Shown: in pieces, positions 12,383 through 21,229 of the stretch
How positions within the stretch are numbered: the stretch's first letter is position 1
How the letters are laid out: each line of letters opens with the position of its first letter
From: a virus
Length of the DNA stretch: 63,711 nucleotides
Reading direction: 5' to 3' (one strand)
Virus record (IMG/VR): IMGVR_UViG_3300021976_000012
Span: 1 to 63,711 of that record
Translations under genes and position numbers: made by a program
Notes under the pieces: generated by a model
Seen by the model: only the letters and a program-made list of their open reading frames with translations
Databases searched by the model: none
What the model was told of the DNA's origin: nothing

Positions 12383-13085
12383 TCACTCAGGAATTAACCG
12401 AGCATTAATTCCAGGTACTATATATGCGTACCGATGGTGGGTGGTTAATCCAATAACATTAACCATGCACGCATTAAATGGAGAACTCTGGAGTTCAGAG
12501 ACAACTGCCCAATGTATCAAATATACTTATGCATTTGATATAGCATGGCCTGGATCTGGTGGCGGTCGTCATAATGCACCAGATCCAGGTTGTACGTGTG
12601 GTATCTATGCTAGATATCTGCCAACGGATCTAGACGGAATAGTTGAATCAAGGTACAATACCACGTTTGTTCCAGGCGTTGTTGAAATCAAAGGTAATGT
12701 CGAATTAGGTACTCTTGGCCTTCGTGCAGAGAAAGCTAAAATTTTAGCCTTCTCGGATAATGGTCATCCTAGTCAACAGTATTGTTGTAGTGAAATAGCT
12801 GAAAAATATCACGTTGAGTTATATCATGATTTCAAACTACTGGTCAAGGATTATCCTCCTTCAGATCTTGGAGATCTAATCTTTGGTGATGACCATAGTA
12901 ATCGTCAATCTTACAATCGTGCGTTCCATGAAGCAATGGATTGGATTAATAAATCAAATCCACGTTCAGAGTATTTCTACGGCAGAGAACAACGTATATT
13001 ATCAGAGCAAATAAAAGAACTAGCAACATTAACAGTAACAAAACCAGAAGATATTAAAAAAATGCTAATAGATTTCGGGATGTGA
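12372..13085 (+). CDS. Conserved phage hypothetical protein, 237 aa
   Basis: TTG 12372 has an ideal CAGGAGGA upstream. The pattern YAYRWWVVNP...LWSSETTAQC...HNAPDPGCTCGIYARY is typical of an uncharacterised family frequent in actinobacteriophages, with conserved His/Cys near CTCGIYA. The C-terminal part is helical. Function unknown. Confidence 0.75.
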   Translation: MRSDHSGINRALIPGTIYAYRWWVVNPITLTMHALNGELWSSETTAQCIKYTYAFDIAWPGSGGGRHNAPDPGCTCGIYARYLPTDLDGIVESRYNTTFVPGVVEIKGNVELGTLGLRAEKAKILAFSDNGHPSQQYCCSEIAEKYHVELYHDFKLLVKDYPPSDLGDLIFGDDHSNRQSYNRAFHEAMDWINKSNPRSEYFYGREQRILSEQIKELATLTVTKPEDIKKMLIDFGM

Positions 13086-13090
13086 TTGTT

Positions 13091-13330
13091 ATGTCTAGCA
13101 ATCACGAGTTAATGGAGGCTGTCAACAGATATAACGAACTCGAAAAGGAATTCTACGAAGTAAGAATCAGGGTAGCATCTCTACTAAAACAGGCATCAGA
13201 AACTCAACAAGTAACACAACTATCTCGACTAACTAAAATAAACAGAACCACCATTTATTGGTTAATTAATACTTGGAGCGAAATAAATAATGGGAACGGT
13301 AATTCAAGAAGTTACAGTAGCAAAGGCTAG
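13091..13330 (+). CDS. Small helical, possibly HTH protein, 79 aa
   Basis: ATG 13091 (or GTG 13082 overlapping the previous stop). N-terminal helix NHELMEAVNRYNELEKEF, then QVTQLSRLTKINRTTIYWLI which could be a helix-turn-helix. Overlaps the ParB-like gene by 41 nt. Confidence 0.6.
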   Translation: MSSNHELMEAVNRYNELEKEFYEVRIRVASLLKQASETQQVTQLSRLTKINRTTIYWLINTWSEINNGNGNSRSYSSKG

Positions 13331-14153
13331 ACTCCATCTGGAGAAGAATCAAGCCTTTGAGCGTGGCACCGAAGGCACTAACCGCCCGATTAGTCTAAGA
13401 AAAGTTAATGACTACGCAGTGGAAATGCTTAAGGGCAACTGGCGATTCACGCACCAGGGTATTGGATTCAGCAAAAAGGGTTTTCTCATAGATGGTCAGC
13501 ACCGACTTCTGGCAATTCTGCAAGCTGCCGAGGTAGGAGCTACTGAAGGTGAAGTTGAATACGCTCCAAACCCGAAGATCAGAATTAGAATGCTGGTCAC
13601 AGAGGGGCTTGATGATGACGTATTCGACAAGCTAGACACTGGTCTGCAACGGCGATCAGATCAAATCCTTGCTATTGCTGGTTATTACAACCAGAATAGA
13701 CTAGCAGCAGCAGCTCGACTTCTTTACTTGTACGACAACCACGACTACAAGTTCTGGAATCGTGTCAAGGTTACCAATCAGGAAATCTTGACTATAGTTA
13801 AAACCACTGACATCAATGAGTATCTGTCAATCGCTGGTCTGCTGAGTCCTGTCGGATTCATGGCGTCATCAGTGATTGTTGGTTCATTCCTTTGTGAACG
13901 TTCCTACCCTACTGGTGCTCACCTGGATTTCGTAGAATCATTGAAAAGTGGTGCTGATCTCACAGCAGATCATCCTGCGCTGGCACTTCGGAACTATGTG
14001 ATCCGTTCAAAGCGTTCTGGTCGAATCCGTCGTGATGCATTCGTGCATTTAGCTTTGTACATAAAGGCTTGGAACGACACTTGCAACGGTATGCTTCGTC
14101 AGGTAGTAGCTTTCCGTTCTGGAGAAGACTTTCCTAAGCCTGTGGAGCGTTAA
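13290..14153 (+). CDS. ParB/Sulfiredoxin-like domain protein, 287 aa
   Basis: NRPISLRKVNDYAVEMLKGN...GFLIDGQHRLLAIL carries the DGQHRL signature of the ParB-like nuclease fold (ParB/Srx superfamily, an NTP-binding module). This family is common in actinophage replication regions with unclear role. GGAGCG lies upstream of ATG 13290. The C-terminal half is helical, as in DNA-binding ParB relatives, but no typical HTH is evident. Confidence 0.8.
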   Translation: MGTVIQEVTVAKARLHLEKNQAFERGTEGTNRPISLRKVNDYAVEMLKGNWRFTHQGIGFSKKGFLIDGQHRLLAILQAAEVGATEGEVEYAPNPKIRIRMLVTEGLDDDVFDKLDTGLQRRSDQILAIAGYYNQNRLAAAARLLYLYDNHDYKFWNRVKVTNQEILTIVKTTDINEYLSIAGLLSPVGFMASSVIVGSFLCERSYPTGAHLDFVESLKSGADLTADHPALALRNYVIRSKRSGRIRRDAFVHLALYIKAWNDTCNGMLRQVVAFRSGEDFPKPVER

Positions 14154-14156
14154 TCA

Positions 14157-14615
14157 ATGGCAGCCAGAGGATCTGCATATCGTTATGCAACTATGATATA
14201 TGACAAGCTAATTGAACTATCAAAAATGGAACCATCATCTGCAATTGCAGAATTTGGATATCCAATAGATGATCCAGAAAATGTTAGAGTTTTCCGAGGC
14301 TATATTTATCAGCAAGTTTCGGCCACTCTAGGTCTAAGTCGATCTTCACATGGTAGTGCCATGGCAGTACTAAATGCTATGCGCTGTGTTACCAATTTGA
14401 AAATGGGAGGACCAGGAGTTGAAAGCGTATATCTTCTAAACTATAAGCTATCAGAAGAACAATATCGTGAATATGTGAATGCAAAAAGTGCAACTTCAAG
14501 GAATATATCTCCAACACGATATGATACTCTAATTGATGAAATAATGCGTTTGAAGACCACGCTCAAAGATCTTGAGCAACGTGTAAAATCTCTTGAAGGA
14601 AATGATGGCCGATAG
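14157..14615 (+). CDS. DNA-binding-type protein with C-terminal coiled coil, 152 aa
   Basis: Residues about 45-85 (GYIYQQVSATLGLSRSSHGSA) look like a winged-helix recognition region; residues about 125-148 (LIDEIMRLKTTLKDLEQRVKSL) are a heptad coiled coil. A dimeric regulator is suggested. Confidence 0.65.
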   Translation: MAARGSAYRYATMIYDKLIELSKMEPSSAIAEFGYPIDDPENVRVFRGYIYQQVSATLGLSRSSHGSAMAVLNAMRCVTNLKMGGPGVESVYLLNYKLSEEQYREYVNAKSATSRNISPTRYDTLIDEIMRLKTTLKDLEQRVKSLEGNDGR

Positions 14616-14901
14616 TACATATGAAGAGGCACGCCGTTGCCCCAGATGTCAACAACCAGGGGTAGAAATTGGCAGTAGAGGCGGTCCTCATGGTAGTAGG
14701 CTTCACACTATTCAATGTAGGACTCCTCGTTGTAGATGGTTTAATACCGACTACGTAGTTCAAGTAAACTCTGATGGATCTATTCCAGATCCAACACTAG
14801 AGCGACCAAAGCATTTCCCGAAGCTGCCTAACCGCAGCGATGAAGAAGTAAATGCAATGCTTGACAGACTCTACAATGATACAGTAACCAAGGGGAGGTG
14901 A
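14605..14901 (+). CDS. Zinc-ribbon protein, 98 aa
   Basis: CPRCQQPGVEIGS...IQCRTPRCRWFNTDYVVQVN is a classical zinc ribbon with CxxC and CxxxxC. The second half (PDPTLERPKHFPKLPNRSDE) is Pro-rich. ATG 14605 follows GAAGGAAATG; upstream starts belong to the previous frame. Confidence 0.7.
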   Translation: MADSTYEEARRCPRCQQPGVEIGSRGGPHGSRLHTIQCRTPRCRWFNTDYVVQVNSDGSIPDPTLERPKHFPKLPNRSDEEVNAMLDRLYNDTVTKGR

Positions 14902-14919
14902 ACTCGATAAGGGAGAACC

Positions 14920-15399
14920 ATGCAACAGATCATACTATCACAAGGAAAATTTGCACTAATTGATAATGAGGATTATGAGTTAGTTTCTAAATACAAGTGG
15001 TGTGCCTCTAAAAAGAGAAACACCTTTTATGCATTACGTGCAATAAAACTACCTACTGGTAGATATTCTACAATACACATGCATACGTTCATAACTGAAT
15101 GGTCACGTGTTGATCACATAAATGGTAATGGACTCGATAACCAAAGATCAAATCTTAGACAATTAAATAATAGTCTCAATATAAGAAATCAACATGTTAA
15201 TTGGGGATCATCTAAATACAAGGGAGTATCCTGGTACAACCGTGAAGGTAAATGGATAGCAAAAATAAACGGTATACACGTAAGAAAATATGTCGGATCA
15301 TTTCACGATGAAATCGAAGCTGCCAAAGCATATGACGAAGCAATATATAAAATCTTTGGTGATATAACAATGCTCAACTTTCCGCTGGAAGGGATATAA
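14920..15399 (+). CDS. AP2-HNH homing endonuclease, 159 aa
   Basis: N-terminal HNH half with VDHINGNGLDNQRSNLR (catalytic His and Asn) and C-terminal AP2 DNA-binding domain (SKYKGVSWYNREGKWIAKI...AAKAYDEA). A free-standing mobile endonuclease. GGGAGA precedes ATG 14920. It lies between a zinc-ribbon gene and the helicase without disrupting either. Related copies occur at 28668 and 61546. Confidence 0.93.
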   Translation: MQQIILSQGKFALIDNEDYELVSKYKWCASKKRNTFYALRAIKLPTGRYSTIHMHTFITEWSRVDHINGNGLDNQRSNLRQLNNSLNIRNQHVNWGSSKYKGVSWYNREGKWIAKINGIHVRKYVGSFHDEIEAAKAYDEAIYKIFGDITMLNFPLEGI

Positions 15400-15402
15400 G
15401 TT

Positions 15403-16818
15403 ATGCAATTATTTCCTTTCCAAAAGGAAGCTGTCGATAAGCTTTTTAATGTGAAATCGGCTTTAATTGGCGATGACATGGGTCTTGGAAAAACTCATGA
15501 GGCAATCGCCCTAGACATAAATCGACGAGCACAATTTCCTGATCTGAAACTAAAGACGTTGATCATTTGCCCACTGGCTATGGTGTCCACATGGACAAAG
15601 GCATGGTTCCAGTGGGCACCTGATCTTAGAATACTACCAATCAATAATAAAGACAGAAAATTTTTTGTCGACCAGTTGACAGATGACTACCACGACGTGT
15701 ACATTTGTCACTGGCCAGCTCTACGATTAATTCCAGAACTAGTAGATGTGAAATGGTTTCATGTAATTGCAGATGAAGCACATGCAATGCAAAATAGAAA
15801 GTCTAAGCAGTCAGTTGCTATTAAGCAAATCCCCACAGGGTACAAAACTGCCCTAACAGGGACGCCAGCATATGACAAGCCCGACGATCTTTGGAGCATT
15901 CTGAATTGGCTGTACCCGCGTTACTGGACTAGTTATTGGCAGTACTTCAACGAACATGTAATGTATGCCAATTTCAATGGGTACAAATCAATCATTGGTG
16001 TCAACAATCCTGAGAAGCTACAAAACGAAATGGCAGCTTTCTATATACGTCGTAAGAAGGAAGACGTACTAACAGATCTGCCAGAGAAATACTACACACA
16101 AATAGATGTTGACCTGACACCACAACAACGTCGAGCATACAACTCAATGAAGAATGATATGCTCGCTTGGATTGGTAGTCAAGAAGCACTACCAGTTGTT
16201 GCTCCTGTGGTGATTGCTCAGCTAACTCGACTTCAACAATTCGCCTGTGCGTTTGCAGAGTGGAATGAAGTCAAGCAAAAAATGATGCTTTCAGAACCAT
16301 CTAGCAAAATAGATGCTGTTATGGAAGTCATCAAAGAAGCTGGATCAGCACAGATCGTAATATTCAGTCAGTTCGCTCAGGTTATTAAGTTACTAGCTAA
16401 GAGGCTGGAAGCAAATGGGATCACCTGTGGTAAGTTTATTGGGGAAACCCCAGCCGATGAGCGTTCTAGAATCATCTCTGATTTTCAAGATGGAAAAATA
16501 CAAATTTTTGCTGGTACAATAGCTGCTGGTGGTGTTGGCATTACGCTAACTGCCGCCAGTATTGTTATTTTCACAGATAGATCTTGGTCCAACGCTCTGA
16601 ATTTACAGGCAGAGGACAGACTCCATCGCATAGGTCAACAATCTGCCGTACAAGTCATCGACATCATTGCCAAGGATACCATCGATGCTAAGCGTATTAG
16701 AGGTATTCAACTAAAATGGACTTGGATACAGAGATTGATTGGCGATATAAAGTTTGATCCAGAAAATGATGACACCATTGACTTGGGTGAAGATGACTAT
16801 GAGGTATTTGATGAGTGA
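15403..16818 (+). CDS. SNF2-type DEAD/DEAH helicase, 471 aa
   Basis: Superfamily 2 motor: Walker A GDDMGLGKT (residues 23-31), DEAH box IADEAHAM (about 121-128), LTGTPAYDKPDDLW (motif III region), and C-terminal AEDRLHRIGQQ (motif VI). It translocates on DNA; a role in replication, recombination or restart is probable. Ends in an acidic tail (DPENDDTIDLGEDDYEVFDE). Confidence 0.93.
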   Translation: MQLFPFQKEAVDKLFNVKSALIGDDMGLGKTHEAIALDINRRAQFPDLKLKTLIICPLAMVSTWTKAWFQWAPDLRILPINNKDRKFFVDQLTDDYHDVYICHWPALRLIPELVDVKWFHVIADEAHAMQNRKSKQSVAIKQIPTGYKTALTGTPAYDKPDDLWSILNWLYPRYWTSYWQYFNEHVMYANFNGYKSIIGVNNPEKLQNEMAAFYIRRKKEDVLTDLPEKYYTQIDVDLTPQQRRAYNSMKNDMLAWIGSQEALPVVAPVVIAQLTRLQQFACAFAEWNEVKQKMMLSEPSSKIDAVMEVIKEAGSAQIVIFSQFAQVIKLLAKRLEANGITCGKFIGETPADERSRIISDFQDGKIQIFAGTIAAGGVGITLTAASIVIFTDRSWSNALNLQAEDRLHRIGQQSAVQVIDIIAKDTIDAKRIRGIQLKWTWIQRLIGDIKFDPENDDTIDLGEDDYEVFDE

Positions 16819-16993
16819 AGACCAATATCTTGTATCAATAGAGGATCGTCACGAAGCTAGAAATTTAGCTCGTATGATGTTCATAGTAATAATGAGCTTA
16901 CCTGGAGGTAGTCACCTATTACTTAGACATCTAGATGGCGAGGAGTTACCAAAGTGGGTAACGGAGGGGCCAAAACGTGCCAGAACTAGATGA
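16811..16993 (+). CDS. Small hypothetical protein, 60 aa
   Basis: ATG 16811 has GAGGT upstream and overlaps the helicase end. MSEDQYLVSIEDRHEARNL then a hydrophobic stretch (MMFIVIMSLPGGSHLLL). Unknown. Confidence 0.6.
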   Translation: MSEDQYLVSIEDRHEARNLARMMFIVIMSLPGGSHLLLRHLDGEELPKWVTEGPKRARTR

Positions 16994-17270
16994 AATAATT
17001 AATAAGAAGTGGTACGTGCATCCAAACCATCATTCACCAGGTGGTTGGAATATCAGTACGAATAAAGAAGATCTACCAAGCGAAATTCCAGCCGCTGTAG
17101 TGAATATGATCATTAATAAAGAAGTTGCTGAGCACATAGTTGAAATTCATAACTCGTGGTTCGCAATGAAATTTATTGGTGAAGGAATAAAAAACTTCTT
17201 CGAAGATGTCAATAAATCACTTACTAGTTTTAATGACAAAATGAAAACTGAGGGTATACACAAAATATGA
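16977..17270 (+). CDS. Hypothetical protein, 97 aa
   Basis: GTG 16977 with GGAGGGG upstream. It contains WYVHPNHHSPGGWNIST and a helical C-terminus. It could bind DNA or metal through clustered His, but nothing is certain. Overlaps the next gene as ATGA. Confidence 0.65.
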   Translation: MPELDEIINKKWYVHPNHHSPGGWNISTNKEDLPSEIPAAVVNMIINKEVAEHIVEIHNSWFAMKFIGEGIKNFFEDVNKSLTSFNDKMKTEGIHKI

Positions 17271-18001
17271 TTACTGAAGAGAACTGGGTTAACTTTATAC
17301 AAACATTTTTTGGTGCCAGTAATGCTCCAGCAGAATGGATTCATCATGTAGCTGCTGGTTGGAATCATAATAAAAATGAAGCAGGTTGTCACTGCTCATA
17401 TACATGGTACTCAGGTCCAGTAGAATGTGATGTATATACTGGAATCAGAGATGCCAAAGAACAATTCGAGTTGGCAAACACTTCAGATATTCCAATCTAT
17501 GAAGATGATATCAAGCCAGTTGATCTAGCAGGTGTTGAAAACTATATTGAACGTGGACATGATGGTGACTTCTACGAAGTAGATGAACCTGTAAAGGATG
17601 TGGTTGCAGCTTTTGAAGGTGGAGAGCATGGCACCACAGGTAGGTCGCTTCCAACTGAAGATTATCTCGATGCTCTAAAGCCTAATGATACTCAAATTCT
17701 TTCATCATTGATCGAAACAGGTGCACATCCTAAACTCAAGGATCTTGTTGCTGAGTATAAGGCTACAACAAAGTCTGGAACGTCCGGTGGAGTCGAACTT
17801 ACAGATGATGTTGTTAATCAATTAGCTGATGAAGCTGAAGATGGATATGATCCTAAAACTCTTCGCCCATATACAGAAACTGATATTAAAGCTATAACCG
17901 AATATATGGAGGCGTTCGGGCCTTCAGATGAAGCACAAGCTGTAGAAGACTTCGAAGAGGATGGGCCAGGACATGGATACTGGGAAAAAGGGGACCACTG
18001 A
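17267..18001 (+). CDS. Acidic hypothetical protein, 244 aa
   Basis: MITEENWVNFIQTFFGASNA, then GCHCSYTWYSGPVECDVYTG, and a long acidic middle and C-terminus (PYTETDIKAITEYMEAFG). Probably soluble. No family recognised. Confidence 0.65.
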   Translation: MITEENWVNFIQTFFGASNAPAEWIHHVAAGWNHNKNEAGCHCSYTWYSGPVECDVYTGIRDAKEQFELANTSDIPIYEDDIKPVDLAGVENYIERGHDGDFYEVDEPVKDVVAAFEGGEHGTTGRSLPTEDYLDALKPNDTQILSSLIETGAHPKLKDLVAEYKATTKSGTSGGVELTDDVVNQLADEAEDGYDPKTLRPYTETDIKAITEYMEAFGPSDEAQAVEDFEEDGPGHGYWEKGDH

Positions 18002-18206
18002 GTTCTTCGATCTATGCGCTATCTGCGGTCATGACATAAACAGTAGAGTAGACATCGCTGAAGTTAAATATGCCGCTTGTGAATTTAGTTTGTCATATCC
18101 AGGTAATTATTCCACTATGCTTACAAAATATCATTCTATTTGCACATATGGTGGATGTATGCCTGACATGGACTACCGTAACAAAACAGGTCAATACCAA
18201 GAGTAA
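17961..18206 (+). CDS. Cys-rich zinc-type protein, 81 aa
   Basis: LCAICGHDINSRVD...AACEFSL...SICTYGGCMP provides several possible zinc ligands. The ATG at 17961 overlaps the previous gene by 41 nt and may not be the real start (17973 is the next ATG). Confidence 0.55.
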   Translation: MGQDMDTGKKGTTEFFDLCAICGHDINSRVDIAEVKYAACEFSLSYPGNYSTMLTKYHSICTYGGCMPDMDYRNKTGQYQE

Positions 18207-18217
18207 TAGATTTTTGA

Positions 18218-18261
18218 GCACGTACGTGCACATCAAGATCAATGTGAACGTACGTGCACAT
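18218..18261 (+). repeat. Two 14-bp direct repeats with palindromic core
   Basis: ACGTACGTGCACAT occurs at 18220-18233 and 18248-18261, exactly 28 bp apart. The first copy extends to the perfect palindrome GCACGTACGTGC (18218-18229). It lies in one of the few true intergenic gaps in this arm and precedes the gene at 18295, so it may be a pair of operators on the same DNA face. Confidence 0.6.
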
Positions 18262-18294
18262 GGATTTATTAATCAACTAACAGAAAGAATAACA

Positions 18295-18441
18295 ATGAAA
18301 CCAGATAAGCCCGCTAACATCATCAACCACATTGGTCGTGTAAAGCCAGACTTCAATCCAGACTACGCAGTTTACGTACAATCGACTTCTGTTAATCGTA
18401 AGCTAAAGGCTGGCACTAAGTACCTTTATCTCGTTAGTTAG
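18295..18441 (+). CDS. Small basic protein, 48 aa
   Basis: ATG 18295 chosen; the longer open frame upstream overlaps another gene and the repeats. Product MKPDKPANIINHIGRVKPDF, then a Lys-rich C-terminus. Unknown. Confidence 0.55.
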   Translation: MKPDKPANIINHIGRVKPDFNPDYAVYVQSTSVNRKLKAGTKYLYLVS

Positions 18442-18449
18442 GAAGTCAA

Positions 18450-18695
18450 ATGCCTGCTCGTCAACAAATTGGTGGATACTACTTCGCAATATCTATCAAT
18501 CGAATTTTTAATTCTATTACTATCGGTAATAACATAGTAATAGATGTTGATAAAGATGGTAAGATTATAGGAATAGAAACGATTGGTAGAGAGTTTGACG
18601 AAGAAGTAATGATGGAGATTATTAGATCATTTGTTTATCCAGAGGCTATTATACTTCCAACTGGTAGACCTTTAGTTTTAGAGTTTAGGAAGTAA
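18450..18695 (+). CDS. DUF2283-like protein, 81 aa
   Basis: FNSITIGNNIVIDVDKDGKIIGIETIGRE fits the small beta-rich DUF2283 pattern (a 'DxDxxGxxxGIE' strand pair). Function unknown in the family. Confidence 0.5.
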   Translation: MPARQQIGGYYFAISINRIFNSITIGNNIVIDVDKDGKIIGIETIGREFDEEVMMEIIRSFVYPEAIILPTGRPLVLEFRK

Positions 18696-18696
18696 C

Positions 18697-19950
18697 ATGC
18701 CTTTAGTAGTTGACCCTGATATTCAACGGTTGTATCTAGATAATCACCTATCTCACCAATTGCACACTTCTGAGCGTAAAGCTTTCAGAGCTTGTCGTAG
18801 ACGCTGGAATTGGGTGTACAATGATATGTACGCTCCACTGGTTACTGCTGAACCATTAGAGTTTGGTGTAGCTTTCCACGCTGCTATGGAAGTTTTTTAT
18901 GAGCCACGTACTTGGACAGCCGATCTGGAAATTCGGGTCGACCTGGCGCTCGTAGCGTTCCGTAGGAAGTGCGAGGAGCACCTAAAGTCATACAAAAAGC
19001 TCAACGCAGATCCTGACGTGACAGTTCTTGAATCTTACAAAACTCGGGTTGACCTTGGTCTAAAAATGATTCGCTACTACTGCGAGAGAATGACTCCACA
19101 CTATGACAAGCGGTGGACTCCTGTAGAAGTAGAAGTATCATTCGAGGTACCGCTAAAGCACCCTGATACTGGTGAACAACTGTGGTGCAAGTGTAAACGA
19201 TGCTGGAAGCGTTATGTCAAATGGAATGATGCTCTAGACGAAAAAGATTCGCTTAAGATTAAAGATCGAGCTAATGCTTTTAGTATCTGGCAAGGTCTTC
19301 CTGTAACATATGGTGGACGTCTTGACGCATTGTTCCAAGATGAACAAGGACGATACTGGATTGTTGACTGGAAGACTACATCTAGAATGTTGGACGAAGA
19401 TGCCGAAGCATCATTCCTACAACTAGATGACCAGATTGTGTCCTACCTGTGGGCTCTATCTCAGTATGGAATTGAATGCTCTGGGTTCGTCTATGTTGAA
19501 ATCAAGAAAGCATTCCCGGCACCGCCAGAACTATTAACTCGTAAATACAAAGGTAAGATGTACTCAACCAACGTACAGAATCTTACTACATACGAAATGG
19601 CATTGAGGACATTCCGAGAACTAGATAGTGATGCTTGGCAGATGGGACTGTATGATGACTACCTCCGGTGGCTTCAGCTTGATGGTCCTAAGTTTACTCA
19701 ACGGCATCAAATTCATAAGAATCAATCAGAAATCACCAACGCTGGAATTGCAATTGCAAATGAAGCTTTGGATATGATTGGTGAACCTCGGGTATACCCT
19801 CAACCTGGTCGCTGGAGTTGTAACTGGTGTCTTTTCAAGCAGCCGTGTTTGGGAATGAATATGGGTGAAGATTTCCAATACACCTTGGATACAATGTTTG
19901 AAAAGCAAACTCAGCTCTATTGGGAAATCAAGGCGGCGAGTACAGACTAA
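18697..19950 (+). CDS. PD-(D/E)XK nuclease, RecB/Cas4-like, 417 aa
   Basis: The nuclease core includes GGRLDALFQDEQGRYWIVDWKTTSRM (split here as GGRLDAL and WIVDWKTTSR; D...DxK). An N-terminal ACRRRW (Cys33) and a C-terminal CNWCLFKQPCLG give four Cys in the arrangement that holds an iron-sulfur cluster in Cas4/AddB proteins. A second Cys pair (CKCKRCW) lies in the middle. It probably processes DNA ends for recombination. Its stop overlaps the next start (TAATG). Confidence 0.88.
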   Translation: MPLVVDPDIQRLYLDNHLSHQLHTSERKAFRACRRRWNWVYNDMYAPLVTAEPLEFGVAFHAAMEVFYEPRTWTADLEIRVDLALVAFRRKCEEHLKSYKKLNADPDVTVLESYKTRVDLGLKMIRYYCERMTPHYDKRWTPVEVEVSFEVPLKHPDTGEQLWCKCKRCWKRYVKWNDALDEKDSLKIKDRANAFSIWQGLPVTYGGRLDALFQDEQGRYWIVDWKTTSRMLDEDAEASFLQLDDQIVSYLWALSQYGIECSGFVYVEIKKAFPAPPELLTRKYKGKMYSTNVQNLTTYEMALRTFRELDSDAWQMGLYDDYLRWLQLDGPKFTQRHQIHKNQSEITNAGIAIANEALDMIGEPRVYPQPGRWSCNWCLFKQPCLGMNMGEDFQYTLDTMFEKQTQLYWEIKAASTD

Positions 19951-20048
19951 TGCACCTTCTTGGCAAGGTGATGCTGTTTATCTCAGCCGTAGTCATAATT
20001 GAACTGATAATTATTGCGATTATTATAATCGTAAAGGTGATCACTTAA
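19950..20048 (+). CDS. Membrane micropeptide, 32 aa
   Basis: MHLLGKVMLFISAVVIIELI followed by a run of Ile/Val, a single hydrophobic span. TAATG overlaps on both sides imply translation coupled to the nuclease gene. Too short for family assignment. Confidence 0.55.
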   Translation: MHLLGKVMLFISAVVIIELIIIAIIIIVKVIT

Positions 20049-20179
20049 TGAAACGATGGATTCGACAGTATATCTATTCGGTTGCGTTTCTGCATATCTG
20101 TGGCGAGAGTGCATGGCCTGGGAATGTGCGATTTGTTTGGAAATATGTTGGATCAGAACTAATGAGGGACAATAAATAA
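20048..20179 (+). CDS. Small hypothetical protein, 43 aa
   Basis: MKRWIRQYIYSVAFLHICGE..., basic N-terminus, aromatic-rich. TAATG coupled at both ends. Unknown. Confidence 0.55.
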   Translation: MKRWIRQYIYSVAFLHICGESAWPGNVRFVWKYVGSELMRDNK

Positions 20180-20688
20180 TGGGTAACGTTTATTATGATA
20201 CTGAATTCCTTGAAGACGGCAAGACTATCGAGTTGATTTCCATTGGAATGGTTAACGCGCTTGGTGAAACGTATTATGCCATCAGTGAGCAAATGCCAAT
20301 GGAACGTATTCTAGATCACCCATGGCTTATGGAAAATGTAATGCCGCATTTGCCTAAGTTAGACAGTGGAGATCCTGCTATTAAGAGCAGGGCAACCATT
20401 GCTGACGAGGTAAAGGAATTTATTACTCGTCACCCTAATCCTAAGCTATGGGCCTGGTACGGTGCGTACGATCACGTAGTGCTATGTCAATTGTTTGGAA
20501 CTATGGTTGGACTTCATGATACTGGAATTCCAATGTTTACAAATGATCTACGCCAAGCGGTGGATGGTTTTTCTTTTAGACTTCCTAAGCAAGTTAGTAC
20601 TGAACACAATGCTCTTGATGATGCTATGTGGGTAAAAGATTCATACGAATGGTTTGTAGCCAAAAAAGCAAAACTAATCACAGGATGA
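20179..20688 (+). CDS. DEDDh 3'-5' exoribonuclease-like (Rv2179c family), 169 aa
   Basis: MGNVYYDTEFLEDG carries the first DxE (Asp7, Glu9); AWYGAYDHVVL and HNALDDAMW supply the other acidic residues and the catalytic His. Length and motif spacing match the compact RNase T-like enzymes known from mycobacteria and their phages. Possible roles: host RNA turnover or tRNA 3'-end trimming. The latter would fit the tRNA-rich genome (inference). Confidence 0.85.
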   Translation: MGNVYYDTEFLEDGKTIELISIGMVNALGETYYAISEQMPMERILDHPWLMENVMPHLPKLDSGDPAIKSRATIADEVKEFITRHPNPKLWAWYGAYDHVVLCQLFGTMVGLHDTGIPMFTNDLRQAVDGFSFRLPKQVSTEHNALDDAMWVKDSYEWFVAKKAKLITG

Positions 20689-20691
20689 ACA

Positions 20692-21021
20692 ATGACACCC
20701 AAACAACGTCGAGAATTTCTAGAATCACTGCCATACGTAAAGCGTCTAGAATTTTCATTTGAGTGTGATGGATACAAGCCTATGTCTATGAAGGCTATGT
20801 TCGATCCAGTTCTCAAAGAGCGCTATGCTTGTAAACTACCAGCATACTGGCAATTCAAAGCTATAAAGAACAGCAGATATAGTAAAAGCGGAATCTACTG
20901 TATGCATCATCTGATTAGCGATGGTACTAGTTGTGGTGATGATGAACAAGCACGTACTCACAAACATTGGAATAAATTTAAGGAAGAAGTATTAAAAATT
21001 GATATTCAAACTCAAATATAG
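20692..21021 (+). CDS. Hypothetical protein, 109 aa
   Basis: MTPKQRREFLESLPYVKRLE... with ACKLPAYWQFKAIKNSRYSKSGIYC and paired Cys/His (CMHHL, SCGDDEQARTHKHW). Unknown; soluble. Confidence 0.65.
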   Translation: MTPKQRREFLESLPYVKRLEFSFECDGYKPMSMKAMFDPVLKERYACKLPAYWQFKAIKNSRYSKSGIYCMHHLISDGTSCGDDEQARTHKHWNKFKEEVLKIDIQTQI

Positions 21022-21229
21022 AAAAGATCAACTCAGTTTTGATCGTCGCATTCATGTTCAAATGTTTGTAGGTAGTAATCTGGATGCCTTACAACTAAGT
21101 GGCAGTCTTGTTTTTGATGAAGAAGAGTGGGCTATCTTCTTCGATGTTATTACTGCTGCAACTCGTGAGGACATTCTTGATTCAGAGTTTGTACAAGTTC
21201 TTGTTGAAGAAGCAGGTGATAGCTATTAA
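20999..21229 (+). CDS. Small conserved phage protein, 76 aa
   Basis: TTG 20999 retains FKLKYRKDQLSFDRRIHVQM, which aligns in style with small actinophage proteins; ATG 21060 is a shorter alternative. AAGGAAG lies about 13 nt upstream. Beta-rich N-terminus, acidic helix at the end. Confidence 0.55.
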   Translation: MIFKLKYRKDQLSFDRRIHVQMFVGSNLDALQLSGSLVFDEEEWAIFFDVITAATREDILDSEFVQVLVEEAGDSY

